64,000 bases of DNA from JAFGOG01 sp034429215 (GCA_034429215.1 DAOUGI010000093.1:51160-115159); one strand, 5' to 3'; positions 15,633-24,376 are shown, counted from the stretch's first letter. The notes: a model not told the origin generated them from the letters alone. Numbers and translations: made by a program.

Positions 15633-17455
15633 TGGGCTTTGTTCTTGACGGACTCGACACCGAAGCCTACGACCGCAATTATAGCGATCGCGAGCTGGTC
15701 GCGCGCATCGTGAGCTATTTCAGGCCCCACAGTCGGCAGATGGCGGTAGTAGGGCTGATGATCTTTATGAACTCGGCGGCCGGCACAGGTGGTCCAATCC
15801 TGATCTCCAAGGGGATCGATCTGATGGCGCAGGCCCCATCGCTAACCGCGATCCTGCTGTTGGCCGGCGGCGTCCTGCTGTTGGGAGCAGCGGGCTGGGG
15901 GTTCAACTATGCCCAGCAATGGCTGTCAGCACGGGTGGTCGGCGACGTCGTGCTCAAGGTGCGCGAGGATGTGTTTAGAGCCATCATCCACAACGATCTG
16001 TCATTTTACGACGAGCATCCATCGGGCAAGATCGTCAGCCGGGTCACGTCAGACACTCAGGACTTTGCCGAAACGGTGAACCTGACGGTCAGCCTCCTCA
16101 GTCAGGTACTGCTGGTGGTCATCCTGTCGGTGGTGCTGGTCGGCATCAACCCATGGCTGACATTATTGCTATTGGCAATGACGCCTTTTGCCGTGGCGTT
16201 GGCCCTCAGCTTCCGGCGCATCGCCCGCACCGTCACCCAGCATGCCCGCCGGGTGACGGCCAAGATCAACGCCCAGATTCAGGAGTCGATCAGCGGCATC
16301 GTGGTCGCCAAGAGCTTTCGCCAGGAGCACGCCATCTATGACACCTTCCAGGCCAACAACCGCCAGGCATACCAGGTCGGGCTGCGGCGCGGGCTGACCC
16401 TCAACACCATCTTCCCGGTGCTGACCATGGCCTCAGGGTTGGGGATCGCCTCGCTGGCCTATGCCGGCGGCCTGGTCATACGTGGCGGAGGGATGAGCCC
16501 CGGCAACTGGTACCTGTTCATGCAGGCAGTGGGGTTCTACTGGTGGCCGATGCTCAGCATCGCCTCCTTCTGGAGCCAGTTCCAGGACGGCCTGTCGGCA
16601 GCAGAGCGGGCCTTTGCCCTGATCGACGCCCAGCCCAAGGTGGTCCAGACCGCCGCTGAGCCGGTGGACCGGCTGGACGGGCGGATCGAGTTTCGCAATC
16701 TCGAGTTCACCTACACCGGCAATGAGGTGGTGCTGCCCGGTTTTTCGCTCGACATCCAGCCCAGGGAAACGCTGGCGCTGGTGGGCCACACCGGCGCGGG
16801 CAAGAGCAGCATCGCCCGGCTGATCGGCCGCTTCTACGAGTTTCAGGGAGGAGATCTGCTGATCGACGGCCGCGACATCCGCCGGCTCGACCTCCAGCAG
16901 TACCGCCATCACATCGGCGTCGTCCCCCAGGAGCCGTTCCTCTTTTCCGGTACGGTTCGCGACAACATCCGCTACGGCCGCCCTGATGCCTCCGACGAAG
17001 AGGTGCGCGAAACAGCAATGCGCATCAGCAAAGGCGAGTGGCTCGACGGCCTGTCGGCCGGGCTCAATACCGACGTAGGCGAGCGAGGGGCCAACCTGTC
17101 GATGGGCCAGCGGCAGTTGGTGGCGCTGGCCCGGGTGCTGCTCAAGGACCCGGCCATCTTTATCCTGGACGAGGCGACGGCCAGCGTCGACCCATTTACC
17201 GAGACGCAGATCCAGGAAGGGCTGGAGACGATCATGCGCGACCGGACGGCGATCATCATCGCCCACCGGCTGTCCACCGTCCGCAACGCCGACCGGATCA
17301 TCGTCATGAAAGAGGGTCGGATCATCGAAGAGGGCACGCACGATCAATTGATGGCCAACAGCGGCCACTATGCCGAACTGTATAACACCTATTTCCGGCA
17401 CCAATCGCTGGATTATGTCGAGCGGTTCCAGGAGATCATAGGAGCTGGGTCATGA
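15632..17455 (+). CDS. ABC exporter half-transporter, catalytic subunit (pair 2)
   Basis: Partner half-transporter, 607 residues, with a 25-residue N-terminal extension before the first helix. The ATPase domain shows Walker A GHTGAGKSS, a non-canonical LSMGQRQL signature and Walker B IFILDEATASVD with the catalytic Glu. It therefore complements the degenerate partner exactly as in pair 1. The C-terminus runs about 20 residues past the usual end (YFRHQSLDYVERF). A Nudix gene follows after 27 bases. Confidence 0.93.
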   Translation: MGFVLDGLDTEAYDRNYSDRELVARIVSYFRPHSRQMAVVGLMIFMNSAAGTGGPILISKGIDLMAQAPSLTAILLLAGGVLLLGAAGWGFNYAQQWLSARVVGDVVLKVREDVFRAIIHNDLSFYDEHPSGKIVSRVTSDTQDFAETVNLTVSLLSQVLLVVILSVVLVGINPWLTLLLLAMTPFAVALALSFRRIARTVTQHARRVTAKINAQIQESISGIVVAKSFRQEHAIYDTFQANNRQAYQVGLRRGLTLNTIFPVLTMASGLGIASLAYAGGLVIRGGGMSPGNWYLFMQAVGFYWWPMLSIASFWSQFQDGLSAAERAFALIDAQPKVVQTAAEPVDRLDGRIEFRNLEFTYTGNEVVLPGFSLDIQPRETLALVGHTGAGKSSIARLIGRFYEFQGGDLLIDGRDIRRLDLQQYRHHIGVVPQEPFLFSGTVRDNIRYGRPDASDEEVRETAMRISKGEWLDGLSAGLNTDVGERGANLSMGQRQLVALARVLLKDPAIFILDEATASVDPFTETQIQEGLETIMRDRTAIIIAHRLSTVRNADRIIVMKEGRIIEEGTHDQLMANSGHYAELYNTYFRHQSLDYVERFQEIIGAGS

Positions 17456-17482
17456 TGTACATCCAAACTGAATGGGGGTTGC

Positions 17483-17962
17483 ATGAGGGCAGGACAGATA
17501 AGGCCGATCGCTATCTGCATCTTTCGCCGGGAGGACCAAATCCTGGTCGCAGAATGGTACGATACCGTTAAGGAGCAGTTCTTCTACCGGCCGCTGGGCG
17601 GCATGATCGAGTTCGGTGAGCGCAGCGAACGGACTATTGAACGCGAGCTCATGGAGGAGCTTGGCGCCGAGGTGGCCGACCTGCGCTACCTGGCGACGGT
17701 GGAGAACATTTTCACCCACGATGGCCAGCAGGGCCACGAGATCGTCCTGCTCTACGAAGGGAACCTGGTCGACCGCGCCCTGTACGAGGTAGAGGCGATC
17801 GACGGCCACGACGACGGCGACGTTCTCCTCAAGGCGGTATGGAAGCGGCTCGACTTCTTCGGCCCCTCCGCGCCGCTGTATCCGAACGGGCTGTTGGAGA
17901 TGTTGACCAAAGGTCTTGGCCAGGTTCCACCTGATAACCCCGATACCAAGGCCTCGGATTGA
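17483..17962 (+). CDS. Nudix hydrolase
   Basis: Nudix-family hydrolase of 159 residues. The box reads GGMIEFGERSERTIERELME followed by ELGAEV, fitting G-x5-E-x7-RELMEELG. The N-terminal strand (RPIAICIFRREDQILVAE) and the acidic C-terminal part are typical of MutT-like enzymes acting on small nucleotides. The ATG follows GGGGGTTGC. The gene lies 27 bases behind the exporter pair and overlaps the extreme upstream part of the next reading frame, so one transcription unit is likely. The substrate cannot be inferred. Confidence 0.88.
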   Translation: MRAGQIRPIAICIFRREDQILVAEWYDTVKEQFFYRPLGGMIEFGERSERTIERELMEELGAEVADLRYLATVENIFTHDGQQGHEIVLLYEGNLVDRALYEVEAIDGHDDGDVLLKAVWKRLDFFGPSAPLYPNGLLEMLTKGLGQVPPDNPDTKASD

Positions 17963-17976
17963 GGGGAGAGGATCTT

Positions 17977-18933
17977 GTGAAAAACATAGCCTTGCGCCCA
18001 GGCGAGCCGGAACGGGATTTCGGACAGCTTGCGGCCTGGTTCTCGACCCTGGAAGATGAGCAAAGCACAGAGCACAGTCTTAAGGAGTGGTACGAGAAGC
18101 AAAAGGAGAGGATCATCCAGGTGGTGGCCGAGTCCGAGCAGGGAGAGCTGCTGGGGTTTTATTGGGCCACTCGCGACAGAACAGAAACGGCCCAGGTAAC
18201 CTTTTACCTGTTTGTCAAGCCGGAGCAGCGCGGGCAGGGCCTGGGCCGCCGGTTGTATGAGGATATGGCGCGGACCCTCCAGGAAGCGCAGGCAAAAAGA
18301 CTGCGGATCAACATCTGGGAGACCTGCACGGAAGGCCTGGCATTTGCCGCGCGGCGGGGCTTTGTCGAACGGCGGCACCAGATAGCCATGGAGCTAAACT
18401 TGGCCGCTTTCGACGACCGGCCCTATGATGAGGTCATTGCCAGGCTTAAGGGCGAGGGATTCCAATTCATTTCGATGCAGGAATTGGGAAACACGGAAGA
18501 GGCGCAGCACAAGCTGTATATCCTGAACGACACGACGAGCGCCGAAACGCCCGGCACGGATGGTGAGCATTCCTGGGGCTCCTTTGAGGATTTCCAGAAA
18601 AGCGTGTGCCGGTCAGATTGGTACAAGCCCGACGGGCAGATGGTGGTCATCGACACAAACACGGGCGGTTGGGTAGCGATGAGCGCTATTACCCGTCTGG
18701 AAGGGAACGATTACGCCTACAACCTGTTTACCGGGGTAGACAGGCTGTGCCGCGGGCGCAAGTTGGGGCAGGCGGTGAAGGTGCTGGCGCTGCGCTATGC
18801 ACGGGATGTGCTGAAGGTAGACAAGGTACGCACCCATCACAACGCCAAGAACGCGCCGATGATCGCCATTGACCGCAAATTCGGTTATGTGCAGGCATCA
18901 GGCACCTTCTTGATGGAGAAGGTGCTTGAGTAG
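17977..18933 (+). CDS. Tandem GNAT N-acetyltransferase
   Basis: Protein of 318 residues with two GNAT folds. The first has the acetyl-CoA loop in EQRGQGLGRRLYEDM (residues about 80-95) with a preceding strand TFYLFVKP. The second, about 175-318, has CRGRKLGQAVKVLALRYA in the same role and ends HNAKNAPMIAIDRKFGYVQA, the usual GNAT alpha4-beta7 region. The frame is open to a TTG at 17959 that overlaps the Nudix stop, but the GTG at 17977 has GGGAGAGG six bases upstream and was preferred. Tandem GNATs include mycothiol synthase-like and resistance enzymes. The substrate is unknown. Confidence 0.85.
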   Translation: MKNIALRPGEPERDFGQLAAWFSTLEDEQSTEHSLKEWYEKQKERIIQVVAESEQGELLGFYWATRDRTETAQVTFYLFVKPEQRGQGLGRRLYEDMARTLQEAQAKRLRINIWETCTEGLAFAARRGFVERRHQIAMELNLAAFDDRPYDEVIARLKGEGFQFISMQELGNTEEAQHKLYILNDTTSAETPGTDGEHSWGSFEDFQKSVCRSDWYKPDGQMVVIDTNTGGWVAMSAITRLEGNDYAYNLFTGVDRLCRGRKLGQAVKVLALRYARDVLKVDKVRTHHNAKNAPMIAIDRKFGYVQASGTFLMEKVLE

Positions 18934-18996
18934 GAGAGATAAGGAACAGGGCAATAGCGGGTCCTGGCGATAGACCAGGAAACGCCTGAACTGTTA

Positions 18997-19446
18997 CTAC
19001 GGCGCGCCGGGCAGGAAGGTTTCGATCGCCTCGATGATGGCAAGGACGGTGTCGGGGGTGTCGGCGGCGCCAACGACGGCGACGACGGTTTTGACACGGT
19101 TGCCGTCGTTGATAGTGATGCTATAGGTGTAGCAATCGTTGCACGTCGCCGACAGGCCATAGGAATCCTGAAGCTCGAAAAAGCCCAGACCTTTGAGCTC
19201 GGCCAGGAGCGTCTGAACCTGTTCGGCCGAAACTGATTTCTCCTCGCCCTGGCCGGTCACCACCCGGCCGTCGGAGTAGATGGCCCACTGCAAGTCGCTC
19301 GGCAGGAGGCCGCCACTGCGCTGGAACAGAATCGCCACGCCGCCCGTTGGGTCGGTCGTGGGAAGGACAGGCGTGGAGGTCGCCGGGCCTGCGGTGCAGG
19401 CTGCCAGCAGGAATACAAACAGGACAAATAGCATGTTTCTTCGCAT
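18997..19446 (-). CDS. Small secreted lipoprotein, function unknown
   Basis: Exported lipoprotein of about 149 residues: Arg-containing N-terminus, hydrophobic stretch FVLFVFLLAAC with a lipobox (LAAC), then a Thr/Pro-rich linker of about 20 residues. The mature part (about 120 residues) has ILFQRSGGL, YSDGRV and two cysteines in ATCNDCYTY that could form a disulphide or bind a ligand. Two adjacent ATGs (19449, 19446) are possible; GAGGTG sits better for 19446. It faces the tandem-GNAT gene tail to tail. No known family recognised. Confidence 0.8.
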   Translation of the reverse strand: MRRNMLFVLFVFLLAACTAGPATSTPVLPTTDPTGGVAILFQRSGGLLPSDLQWAIYSDGRVVTGQGEEKSVSAEQVQTLLAELKGLGFFELQDSYGLSATCNDCYTYSITINDGNRVKTVVAVVGAADTPDTVLAIIEAIETFLPGAP

Positions 19447-19471
19447 CATGCACCTCACTACTCAGGGCTGC

Positions 19472-19500
19472 ATTGTAACCGCAATCTGCCGATCGCTCAA
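19472..19500 (-). promoter_or_regulatory. Promoter of the lipoprotein gene
   Basis: Minus strand: TTGAGC (19500-19495), 17 bases, TACAAT (19477-19472), about 26 bases before the start codon. Confidence 0.6.
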
Positions 19501-19564
19501 AATTGATAGATAGACGATGTGGGAGGGGTGAAGGTTCCCGTGGAATACCTGGGTCACGAATGAC

Positions 19565-19611
19565 ACGAAAAGGCGCGAAAAACAGGAAGGGTTTTTCACG
19601 CTCTTTTTCGT
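19565..19611. repeat. Imperfect A/T-rich inverted repeat
   Basis: ACGAAAAGGCGCGAAAAAC (19565-19583) is nearly complementary to the segment 19591-19611, with two unpaired bases and a 7-base loop. It is preceded by a TCACGAATGACACGAA-like string. The composition differs from the GC-rich surroundings, suggesting a dispersed intergenic repeat. Confidence 0.45.
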
Positions 19612-19622
19612 AACCGTGGAAG

Positions 19623-19651
19623 TTTATAAGAAAGGGCGCCGGTGGTATAAT
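19623..19651 (+). promoter_or_regulatory. Promoter of the FtsX-type permease gene (leaderless start)
   Basis: TTTATA (19623-19628), 17 bases, TATAAT (19646-19651) preceded by TGG. The ATG at 19658 is seven bases after the -10 box, where transcription should begin, so the message is predicted to be leaderless. Confidence 0.7.
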
Positions 19652-19657
19652 TGTGGT

Positions 19658-21739
19658 ATGGGTGAGATGGGTTTAGTGAGATCGCTGGCATGGCGGAACC
19701 TGACGCGACACCGGCTGCGCAGCCTGCTGACCGGGCTGGCGATCAGCCTGGGGGTGGGGACGGCGCTGGCCGGGGCGATCGTAGGGCAGGCAGCCGGCAG
19801 GCAGGCCGGGCAGATGTCGGCGCAAGGGGTGATGGCCAATACAGTGCTGGTCCAGGTTGGGCTGCTGGGGACCGGAGGGCTCTTGCTCTTTGCCGCCTGC
19901 TTTATCATCCTGAACGCCTTTGGCATGTCGCTGGCGCAGCGGATGCATGAGATCGGCACACTGCGGGCGGTGGGCATGACCCGCCGCCAGGTGAGGCAAA
20001 TGGTCTTGACCGAGGCCGGACTACTGGGGTTGGCCGGCGCGGCGGGCGGGATCGCCGCCGGGCTAGGGCTGGCATGGGGAGTGATGCAGGCCATGGGCAC
20101 ACTCCAAGATGTACCGCTTCAGGTGCCGTGGTGGGGGCTGGTCTTTAGCCCGCCGCTGGGGTTGGCGGTGACGGTGACCGGGGCACTCCAGCCGGCGTTG
20201 CGGGCCGGGCGCGTGGCGCCGATGGTTGCTATCCGGCCGCTGGAGACGCTGGCGTCGGGCTGGTACGTGCAACGGGGCAAGCGGCTGGGTGTTGCGCTGT
20301 TGGTTCTTACTCTGGCGGCAGTGGCTGCATTGGGTCTGATCGCCCGCCCCAGCATCTGGGCCGCCCAGGCAGCAGCGTTAGCCGCGCAGGCGACACTGCT
20401 GGCCGCGGCTGTGCTCCTCCTGCCGGCGGCGATCGACCGGCTGATCGTCGTGTGCCGGCCGTTCATGGTCCGTTGGCTGGGGGTTGGCGGGCGACTGGCC
20501 ACCGGCAATGTGCAGCGCAATCGACTGCGGGCCACACTGACGGCGGGGGCGATGACTGCTGGACTAGTGGCGATCATCGCCACTAGTGGGCTGATGACCG
20601 CCGGGCTCAAAGGCGGCCTGCGCCGTTTCGGGGTGATGCTTCACGAGGACCTGTTCGTGCTCCACAACCTGCCCCTGCTGGTCGCTTCGGGCGAGCTGTC
20701 GGTCGAAAATTTCTACCAGTTCATCGCCGCTGAGGGCGACCGGTTCGAGCTAGATCCGGTCGTGGACGCGCTGGAGCCTCTGGTCAAAACCGGGGTGATC
20801 CAGATCGAGCGCCATCGCTTCGTGCAAGTTCCGGCCACGCTAGCCCCAGTGCCCGGCAGCCCGGCCATCGCCGTGGACCCCGAAACCTTCCTGCAAATCG
20901 GCAATTTCGACTTTTACGAGGGCGACCCCCAGACAGCGCTGGCCTGGATGGAGCGCGGCCCGGCCGTGCTGCTCCAGCCGGTCGTGGCCGAGCGGCTGGG
21001 GGTAGAAATTGGCGACGTCATCCCAGTGAAAACCCACCGAGGCGTCGTCGACTTTACCGTGGCCGGCATCGGCGGGAGTGGCTGGAACATGACGGTGGTG
21101 CCGTATGACATCGCAGTCGCCTACCTGGGCGCGACCGGGCCAACGCACATCGGCATCGTGGCACAAGACAGAGCCGGCGTGGAAGCGGCGCTGGCCCAGG
21201 TGCGCCAGGCGATCGCCCCCTTTTCCGGACAGGGCGTGATCGCCTATCATTATGACAATCCGTTCGACCCACTGGCCGGCATGGTTGAGCGGATGGAGCG
21301 GCTGATCGACGGGATGCTCCTCCTGGCGGTGGCGATCGCTGCGCTGGGGGTGGTCAATGCCACCGTGGCCAACGTCGCCGAGCGGCGGCGAGAGAGTGGG
21401 CTGCTGCGGGCGGTGGGTGCAACGCGAGGCCAGGTGCGCCGGGCCGTGGTGACCGAGGCCGCGCTGCTAGGGTTGATCGCGGCGATCGTCGCCGGCGGGC
21501 TGGGGGCGCTTATGTTGGTGGTGTGGGTGGCGCTGATCCTGCCTAACGGGACGGCGTCGTTGGGCGTCCGGCCAGACTGGACGACAGTTCAGATGGTGGC
21601 GCTGGCAGCCGGGCGAGACCTGGCGCTGGCCTGGGCAGCGGCGCTGATCGGCGGACCGCTCGTAGCCGCCCTGGCGGCCTACCTGCCGGCACGGACCGCA
21701 GCGGCGATGAATGTGGTGGAAGCGACCAGGTGGGAGTAA
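19658..21739 (+). CDS. FtsX-type ABC transporter permease
   Basis: Inner-membrane permease of the FtsX/MacB/LolCE class, 693 residues, with two FtsX domains. The first (about residues 1-190) has RSLAWRNLTRHRLRSLLTGL and MHEIGTLRAVGMTRRQVRQM, but only about 25 residues between its first two helices instead of a large extracytoplasmic domain. The second has RRRESGLLRAVGATRGQVRR near residue 585 and a normal domain of roughly 200 residues before it (about 310-520). No ATPase gene is adjacent, so the partner must be elsewhere. The frame extends to 19616, but the -10 box is inside that stretch; I start at the ATG seven bases after it. Confidence 0.85.
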   Translation: MGEMGLVRSLAWRNLTRHRLRSLLTGLAISLGVGTALAGAIVGQAAGRQAGQMSAQGVMANTVLVQVGLLGTGGLLLFAACFIILNAFGMSLAQRMHEIGTLRAVGMTRRQVRQMVLTEAGLLGLAGAAGGIAAGLGLAWGVMQAMGTLQDVPLQVPWWGLVFSPPLGLAVTVTGALQPALRAGRVAPMVAIRPLETLASGWYVQRGKRLGVALLVLTLAAVAALGLIARPSIWAAQAAALAAQATLLAAAVLLLPAAIDRLIVVCRPFMVRWLGVGGRLATGNVQRNRLRATLTAGAMTAGLVAIIATSGLMTAGLKGGLRRFGVMLHEDLFVLHNLPLLVASGELSVENFYQFIAAEGDRFELDPVVDALEPLVKTGVIQIERHRFVQVPATLAPVPGSPAIAVDPETFLQIGNFDFYEGDPQTALAWMERGPAVLLQPVVAERLGVEIGDVIPVKTHRGVVDFTVAGIGGSGWNMTVVPYDIAVAYLGATGPTHIGIVAQDRAGVEAALAQVRQAIAPFSGQGVIAYHYDNPFDPLAGMVERMERLIDGMLLLAVAIAALGVVNATVANVAERRRESGLLRAVGATRGQVRRAVVTEAALLGLIAAIVAGGLGALMLVVWVALILPNGTASLGVRPDWTTVQMVALAAGRDLALAWAAALIGGPLVAALAAYLPARTAAAMNVVEATRWE

Positions 21740-21760
21740 CCGGCCCGCAGAGGCGCAAGA

Positions 21761-22429
21761 TTGCGAGATAGAGCTGCGGTAAGGCAAGACTTTGACCGGC
21801 TCGCCCTGGTTGAGGCAGATAGCTGGAGTCACAACAGCCACTATCACGGGCTGCTGCTAAAATACCTGCCGCCGCACTGCCGGGAGGCGCTGGAAATAGG
21901 CTGCGGGACGGGGGCGTTCGCCCGGCTGCTGGCGAAGCGGGCCGATCACGTGCTGGCGTTGGACCTGTCGCCCAACATGATCCAGATCGCCGCCGAGCGG
22001 TCGGCACACTACCCCAACATCGATTTTGAGGTGGGCGATGTGATGGACCGGCGATTCTCGCCTGGGCAGTTTGATTGCATCGCTTCGATCGCCACGCTGC
22101 ACCACCTGCCGCCGGAGGAGGTCCTGCCCAAGCTGAGGGACGCGCTCAAACCAGGGGGGACGCTGGAGGTTCTCGACCTGTTCAAGCCGGATGGGTTAGC
22201 AGGGCTGCTCGGCAGTGCGCTGGCGATACCGGTGAGCCTGGCGCTGCGACTGCTCAAGACGCACCGGTGGCGAGATTCCCAGGAAGTCCGCCAGGCGTGG
22301 GAGGCGCACGGCGAGCACGATGCGTATATGACGCTGTCGGAGGCGCGGCGGGCCTATGGAGCGCTGCTGCCCGGGGCGCGGGTGCGGGGGCACCTGCTGT
22401 GGCGGTATTCGGCTGTGTGGAACAAGTGA
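21761..22429 (+). CDS. Class-I SAM-dependent methyltransferase
   Basis: Methyltransferase of 222 residues. Motif I is ALEIGCGTGAFARLLA (about 43-58), the acidic end of strand 2 is VLALDLSPNMI, motif II is FDCIASIATLHHLPP and the post-motif is LKPGGTLEVLDL. The start is TTG with GAGG upstream; no nearer ATG fits the fold. It lies 21 bases after the permease gene and is probably co-transcribed. The HHLPPEE form is common in UbiE/COQ5-like and natural-product methyltransferases. The substrate is unknown. Confidence 0.87.
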   Translation: MRDRAAVRQDFDRLALVEADSWSHNSHYHGLLLKYLPPHCREALEIGCGTGAFARLLAKRADHVLALDLSPNMIQIAAERSAHYPNIDFEVGDVMDRRFSPGQFDCIASIATLHHLPPEEVLPKLRDALKPGGTLEVLDLFKPDGLAGLLGSALAIPVSLALRLLKTHRWRDSQEVRQAWEAHGEHDAYMTLSEARRAYGALLPGARVRGHLLWRYSAVWNK

Positions 22430-22457
22430 TCCCGAACTATGGTTGCCGGACGCCGGG

Positions 22458-23111
22458 CTATTTGCGGGCCAAGACAATCTCGACCGGCAATCCCCACATC
22501 GACTCGACGATGGCATCGACCAACCGGAAACCTGCTTGCTGCACGGCGGCCTGGGCGTAGATGGGCCGGCAGTCCACGTAACGGGGAAAGCGGTTGTGGG
22601 CCCACTCGTAGAGCTTGAGCATAAGGCCTGGATTGCCTTCTTTGGACATGGCGACGACGCACAGACGCCCGCCGTCGCGCAGGACGCGCCGGCACTCACC
22701 GAGAACAACCGGAATGTCTGGCGTGTCGAATAGCTCGAGGGTAAAGCTAGAAAAGATGGCGTCGAGGCTGCCGCCATCGAAAGGGAGCAGAGCCGCGTCG
22801 CCCCGGCGCAGATCGACCCGGCCAGGCAGCCCTGCCCGGTCGACCCTGTTCTGAGCTACGCGCAACATGCCGGCGGAAATGTCGAGGCCATAGGCCCGGC
22901 CCGAGTCGCCAACCGCCCGGGCCAGGGCCAGAATAGCATGGCCGGTGCCGAAGCCGATCTCCATGACCTTTTCGCTGTCGCGGACGGCCAGGTTGTGCAG
23001 GGCGGCGTCGATGAGGCGTTTTTCACTGCCGCCGGCGAAAAGGTCGTACCACCGGCTCAGGCTGTCGTAGGTAGCCTGAGCTTGCGCTTTAGACCTGGTG
23101 ACCGGCTGCAT
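22458..23111 (-). CDS. UbiE/MenG-like SAM-dependent methyltransferase
   Basis: Methyltransferase of 217 residues. The N-terminal ATYDSLSRWYDLFAGGSEKR matches the YD-x-x-S-x-x-YD start of UbiE/MenG-type enzymes; motif I is VMEIGFGTGHAILALA, strand 2 ends YGLDISAGML, and later motifs are LDAIFSSFTLELF and VLRDGGRLCVV. The ATG at 23111 has GAGAGG five bases upstream; an in-frame GTG at 23117 is less well placed. The gene converges with the preceding methyltransferase and diverges from the epimerase gene. Quinone or lipid C-methylation is plausible, not shown. Confidence 0.87.
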   Translation of the reverse strand: MQPVTRSKAQAQATYDSLSRWYDLFAGGSEKRLIDAALHNLAVRDSEKVMEIGFGTGHAILALARAVGDSGRAYGLDISAGMLRVAQNRVDRAGLPGRVDLRRGDAALLPFDGGSLDAIFSSFTLELFDTPDIPVVLGECRRVLRDGGRLCVVAMSKEGNPGLMLKLYEWAHNRFPRYVDCRPIYAQAAVQQAGFRLVDAIVESMWGLPVEIVLARK

Positions 23112-23140
23112 CTGCACCTCTCGCTCCAGCAGTGCAAGCC

Positions 23141-23169
23141 ATTGTACAACATCCTGCCGAAATTGTCAC
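23141..23169 (-). promoter_or_regulatory. Promoter of the UbiE-like methyltransferase gene
   Basis: Minus strand: GTGACA (23169-23164), 17 bases, TACAAT (23146-23141), 30 bases before the start codon. It is divergent from the epimerase promoter. Confidence 0.6.
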
Positions 23170-23192
23170 ACAAAGGGGTGCTGCGGCGATTC

Positions 23193-23221
23193 TTGCTCTT
23201 TCGGTGAAAAGGGGCTATAAT
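23193..23221 (+). promoter_or_regulatory. Promoter of the dipeptide-epimerase-like gene
   Basis: TTGCTC (23193-23198), 17 bases, TATAAT (23216-23221). The leader would be about 45 bases and ends in AGGAGG six bases before the GTG start. Confidence 0.7.
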
Positions 23222-23272
23222 CAGCAGTAAGTGATATGCCGAGGTTACCGCTTTCGACGAAGGAGGTGCCAG

Positions 23273-24337
23273 GTGCAGATAACGCATGTCGAGGTTGTAC
23301 CTGTCGAGCTTCAGTTGCGGCTACCGTACCGGACACTTAATTACCGGGTGGCGGTGGACAGGGTGCCGGCCGTGTTCATCCGCGTGGAGACTCGCCAGGG
23401 ACTGGTGGCCTGGGGCTGCGCTGCCTTTGACGAAGCACTCACCGGCGAGACATTGGAGCAGGTCACCCGGGTATGCCGGGCCTGCGCTGACCGCGCCGTC
23501 GACATCAACCCGCTGAACACAGAATTCGCACTGGCGACGCTGGCGCCGCTCACCGAAGGCACGCCATCGGCCCGGTGCGCTTTTGACATCGCCTTTTATG
23601 ATCTGCTGGGACTGGCGACCGGGCTGCCGCTGCACCGGCTGCTGGGCGGTTACCGCCACCGGATCCAGACATCGATCACACTCAGCCTGGAGCCGGTGAA
23701 AGAGACGGTGGAGATGGCGCACAGCCGGGTTCGCCAGGGATTCCGTATTCTCAAGCTAAAGGGAGGGCTGGACCCTGAGGAGGATGTCCACCGAGTGCAG
23801 GCGGTCCACAATGCCCTGCCCGGGGTCACGCTCCGGCTCGACGCCGACCAGGGGTATGGCATCCAGCAGGCATTGGATGTAACCCGTGCCCTGGAGGGGC
23901 AGATCGAGATGCTGGAACAGCCCACGCCGGCGGCCGATCTGAAGGCGCTGCGCGAAGTGACACGCCACAGTCCGGTGCCCATCCTGGCCGATGAGAGTGT
24001 CAGCGGGCCGCCTTCGGCGTTGGAGATTGCCAGCAGCCGCGCGGCGCACGGCATGAGCGTCAAGCTGTCCACCTGCGGCGGGCTGCACTGCGCCCGCCAG
24101 GTTGATGCGATTGCCCGCGCGGCCCAGATGGCGACGATGGTCGGGTGTCTCAACGAGCCGGCGCTGCTCATCGCCGCCGGGCTTGGACTGGCACTGGCCA
24201 GTCCCAACGTCCGCTATGCCGACCTGGACGGGCACCTGGACCTGGCCAACGACCCGACTAATCCCGGCTTTTTCCTGGAGGATGGCTGGCTGGTTTCTCG
24301 GGATGTGCCAGGGCTGGGCTGCACGGTTGAGATGTGA
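23273..24337 (+). CDS. Enolase-superfamily enzyme, dipeptide-epimerase/MLE-like
   Basis: Mandelate racemase/muconate-lactonizing-group enzyme, 354 residues: capping domain then a TIM barrel. Visible active-site landmarks are KLKGG (K-x-K, second barrel strand), the metal ligands in LRLDADQG, MLEQP and ILADESV, and the lysine in SVKLSTCGG that faces K-x-K. This two-lysine layout suits 1,1-proton transfer, as in L-Ala-D/L-Glu epimerases. The GTG at 23273 has AGGAGG six bases upstream; the frame is open further upstream but without a ribosome site. The MBL-fold hydrolase gene follows after 67 bases. Dipeptide epimerisation is the best guess; muconate cycloisomerase or o-succinylbenzoate synthase activity is less likely. 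Confidence 0.82.
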   Translation: MQITHVEVVPVELQLRLPYRTLNYRVAVDRVPAVFIRVETRQGLVAWGCAAFDEALTGETLEQVTRVCRACADRAVDINPLNTEFALATLAPLTEGTPSARCAFDIAFYDLLGLATGLPLHRLLGGYRHRIQTSITLSLEPVKETVEMAHSRVRQGFRILKLKGGLDPEEDVHRVQAVHNALPGVTLRLDADQGYGIQQALDVTRALEGQIEMLEQPTPAADLKALREVTRHSPVPILADESVSGPPSALEIASSRAAHGMSVKLSTCGGLHCARQVDAIARAAQMATMVGCLNEPALLIAAGLGLALASPNVRYADLDGHLDLANDPTNPGFFLEDGWLVSRDVPGLGCTVEM

Positions 24338-24356
24338 ATAGGTTCAACAGTCAAGT

Positions 24357-24376
24357 CCCGGCCGGGATAGGCCGGG
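24357..24376. repeat. Intergenic CCGGCC-type hairpin
   Basis: CCCGGCC (24357-24363) pairs with GGCCGGG (24370-24376) around a 6-base loop. The 12-base palindrome TCCCGGCCGGGA at 24356-24367 recurs exactly at 26006-26017. Confidence 0.6.

Noticed and set aside
18934..18996. TCCTGG/CCAGGA inverted repeat between the tandem-GNAT and lipoprotein genes as a terminator
   Set aside because: The stem is only six bases and no T-run follows on either strand.
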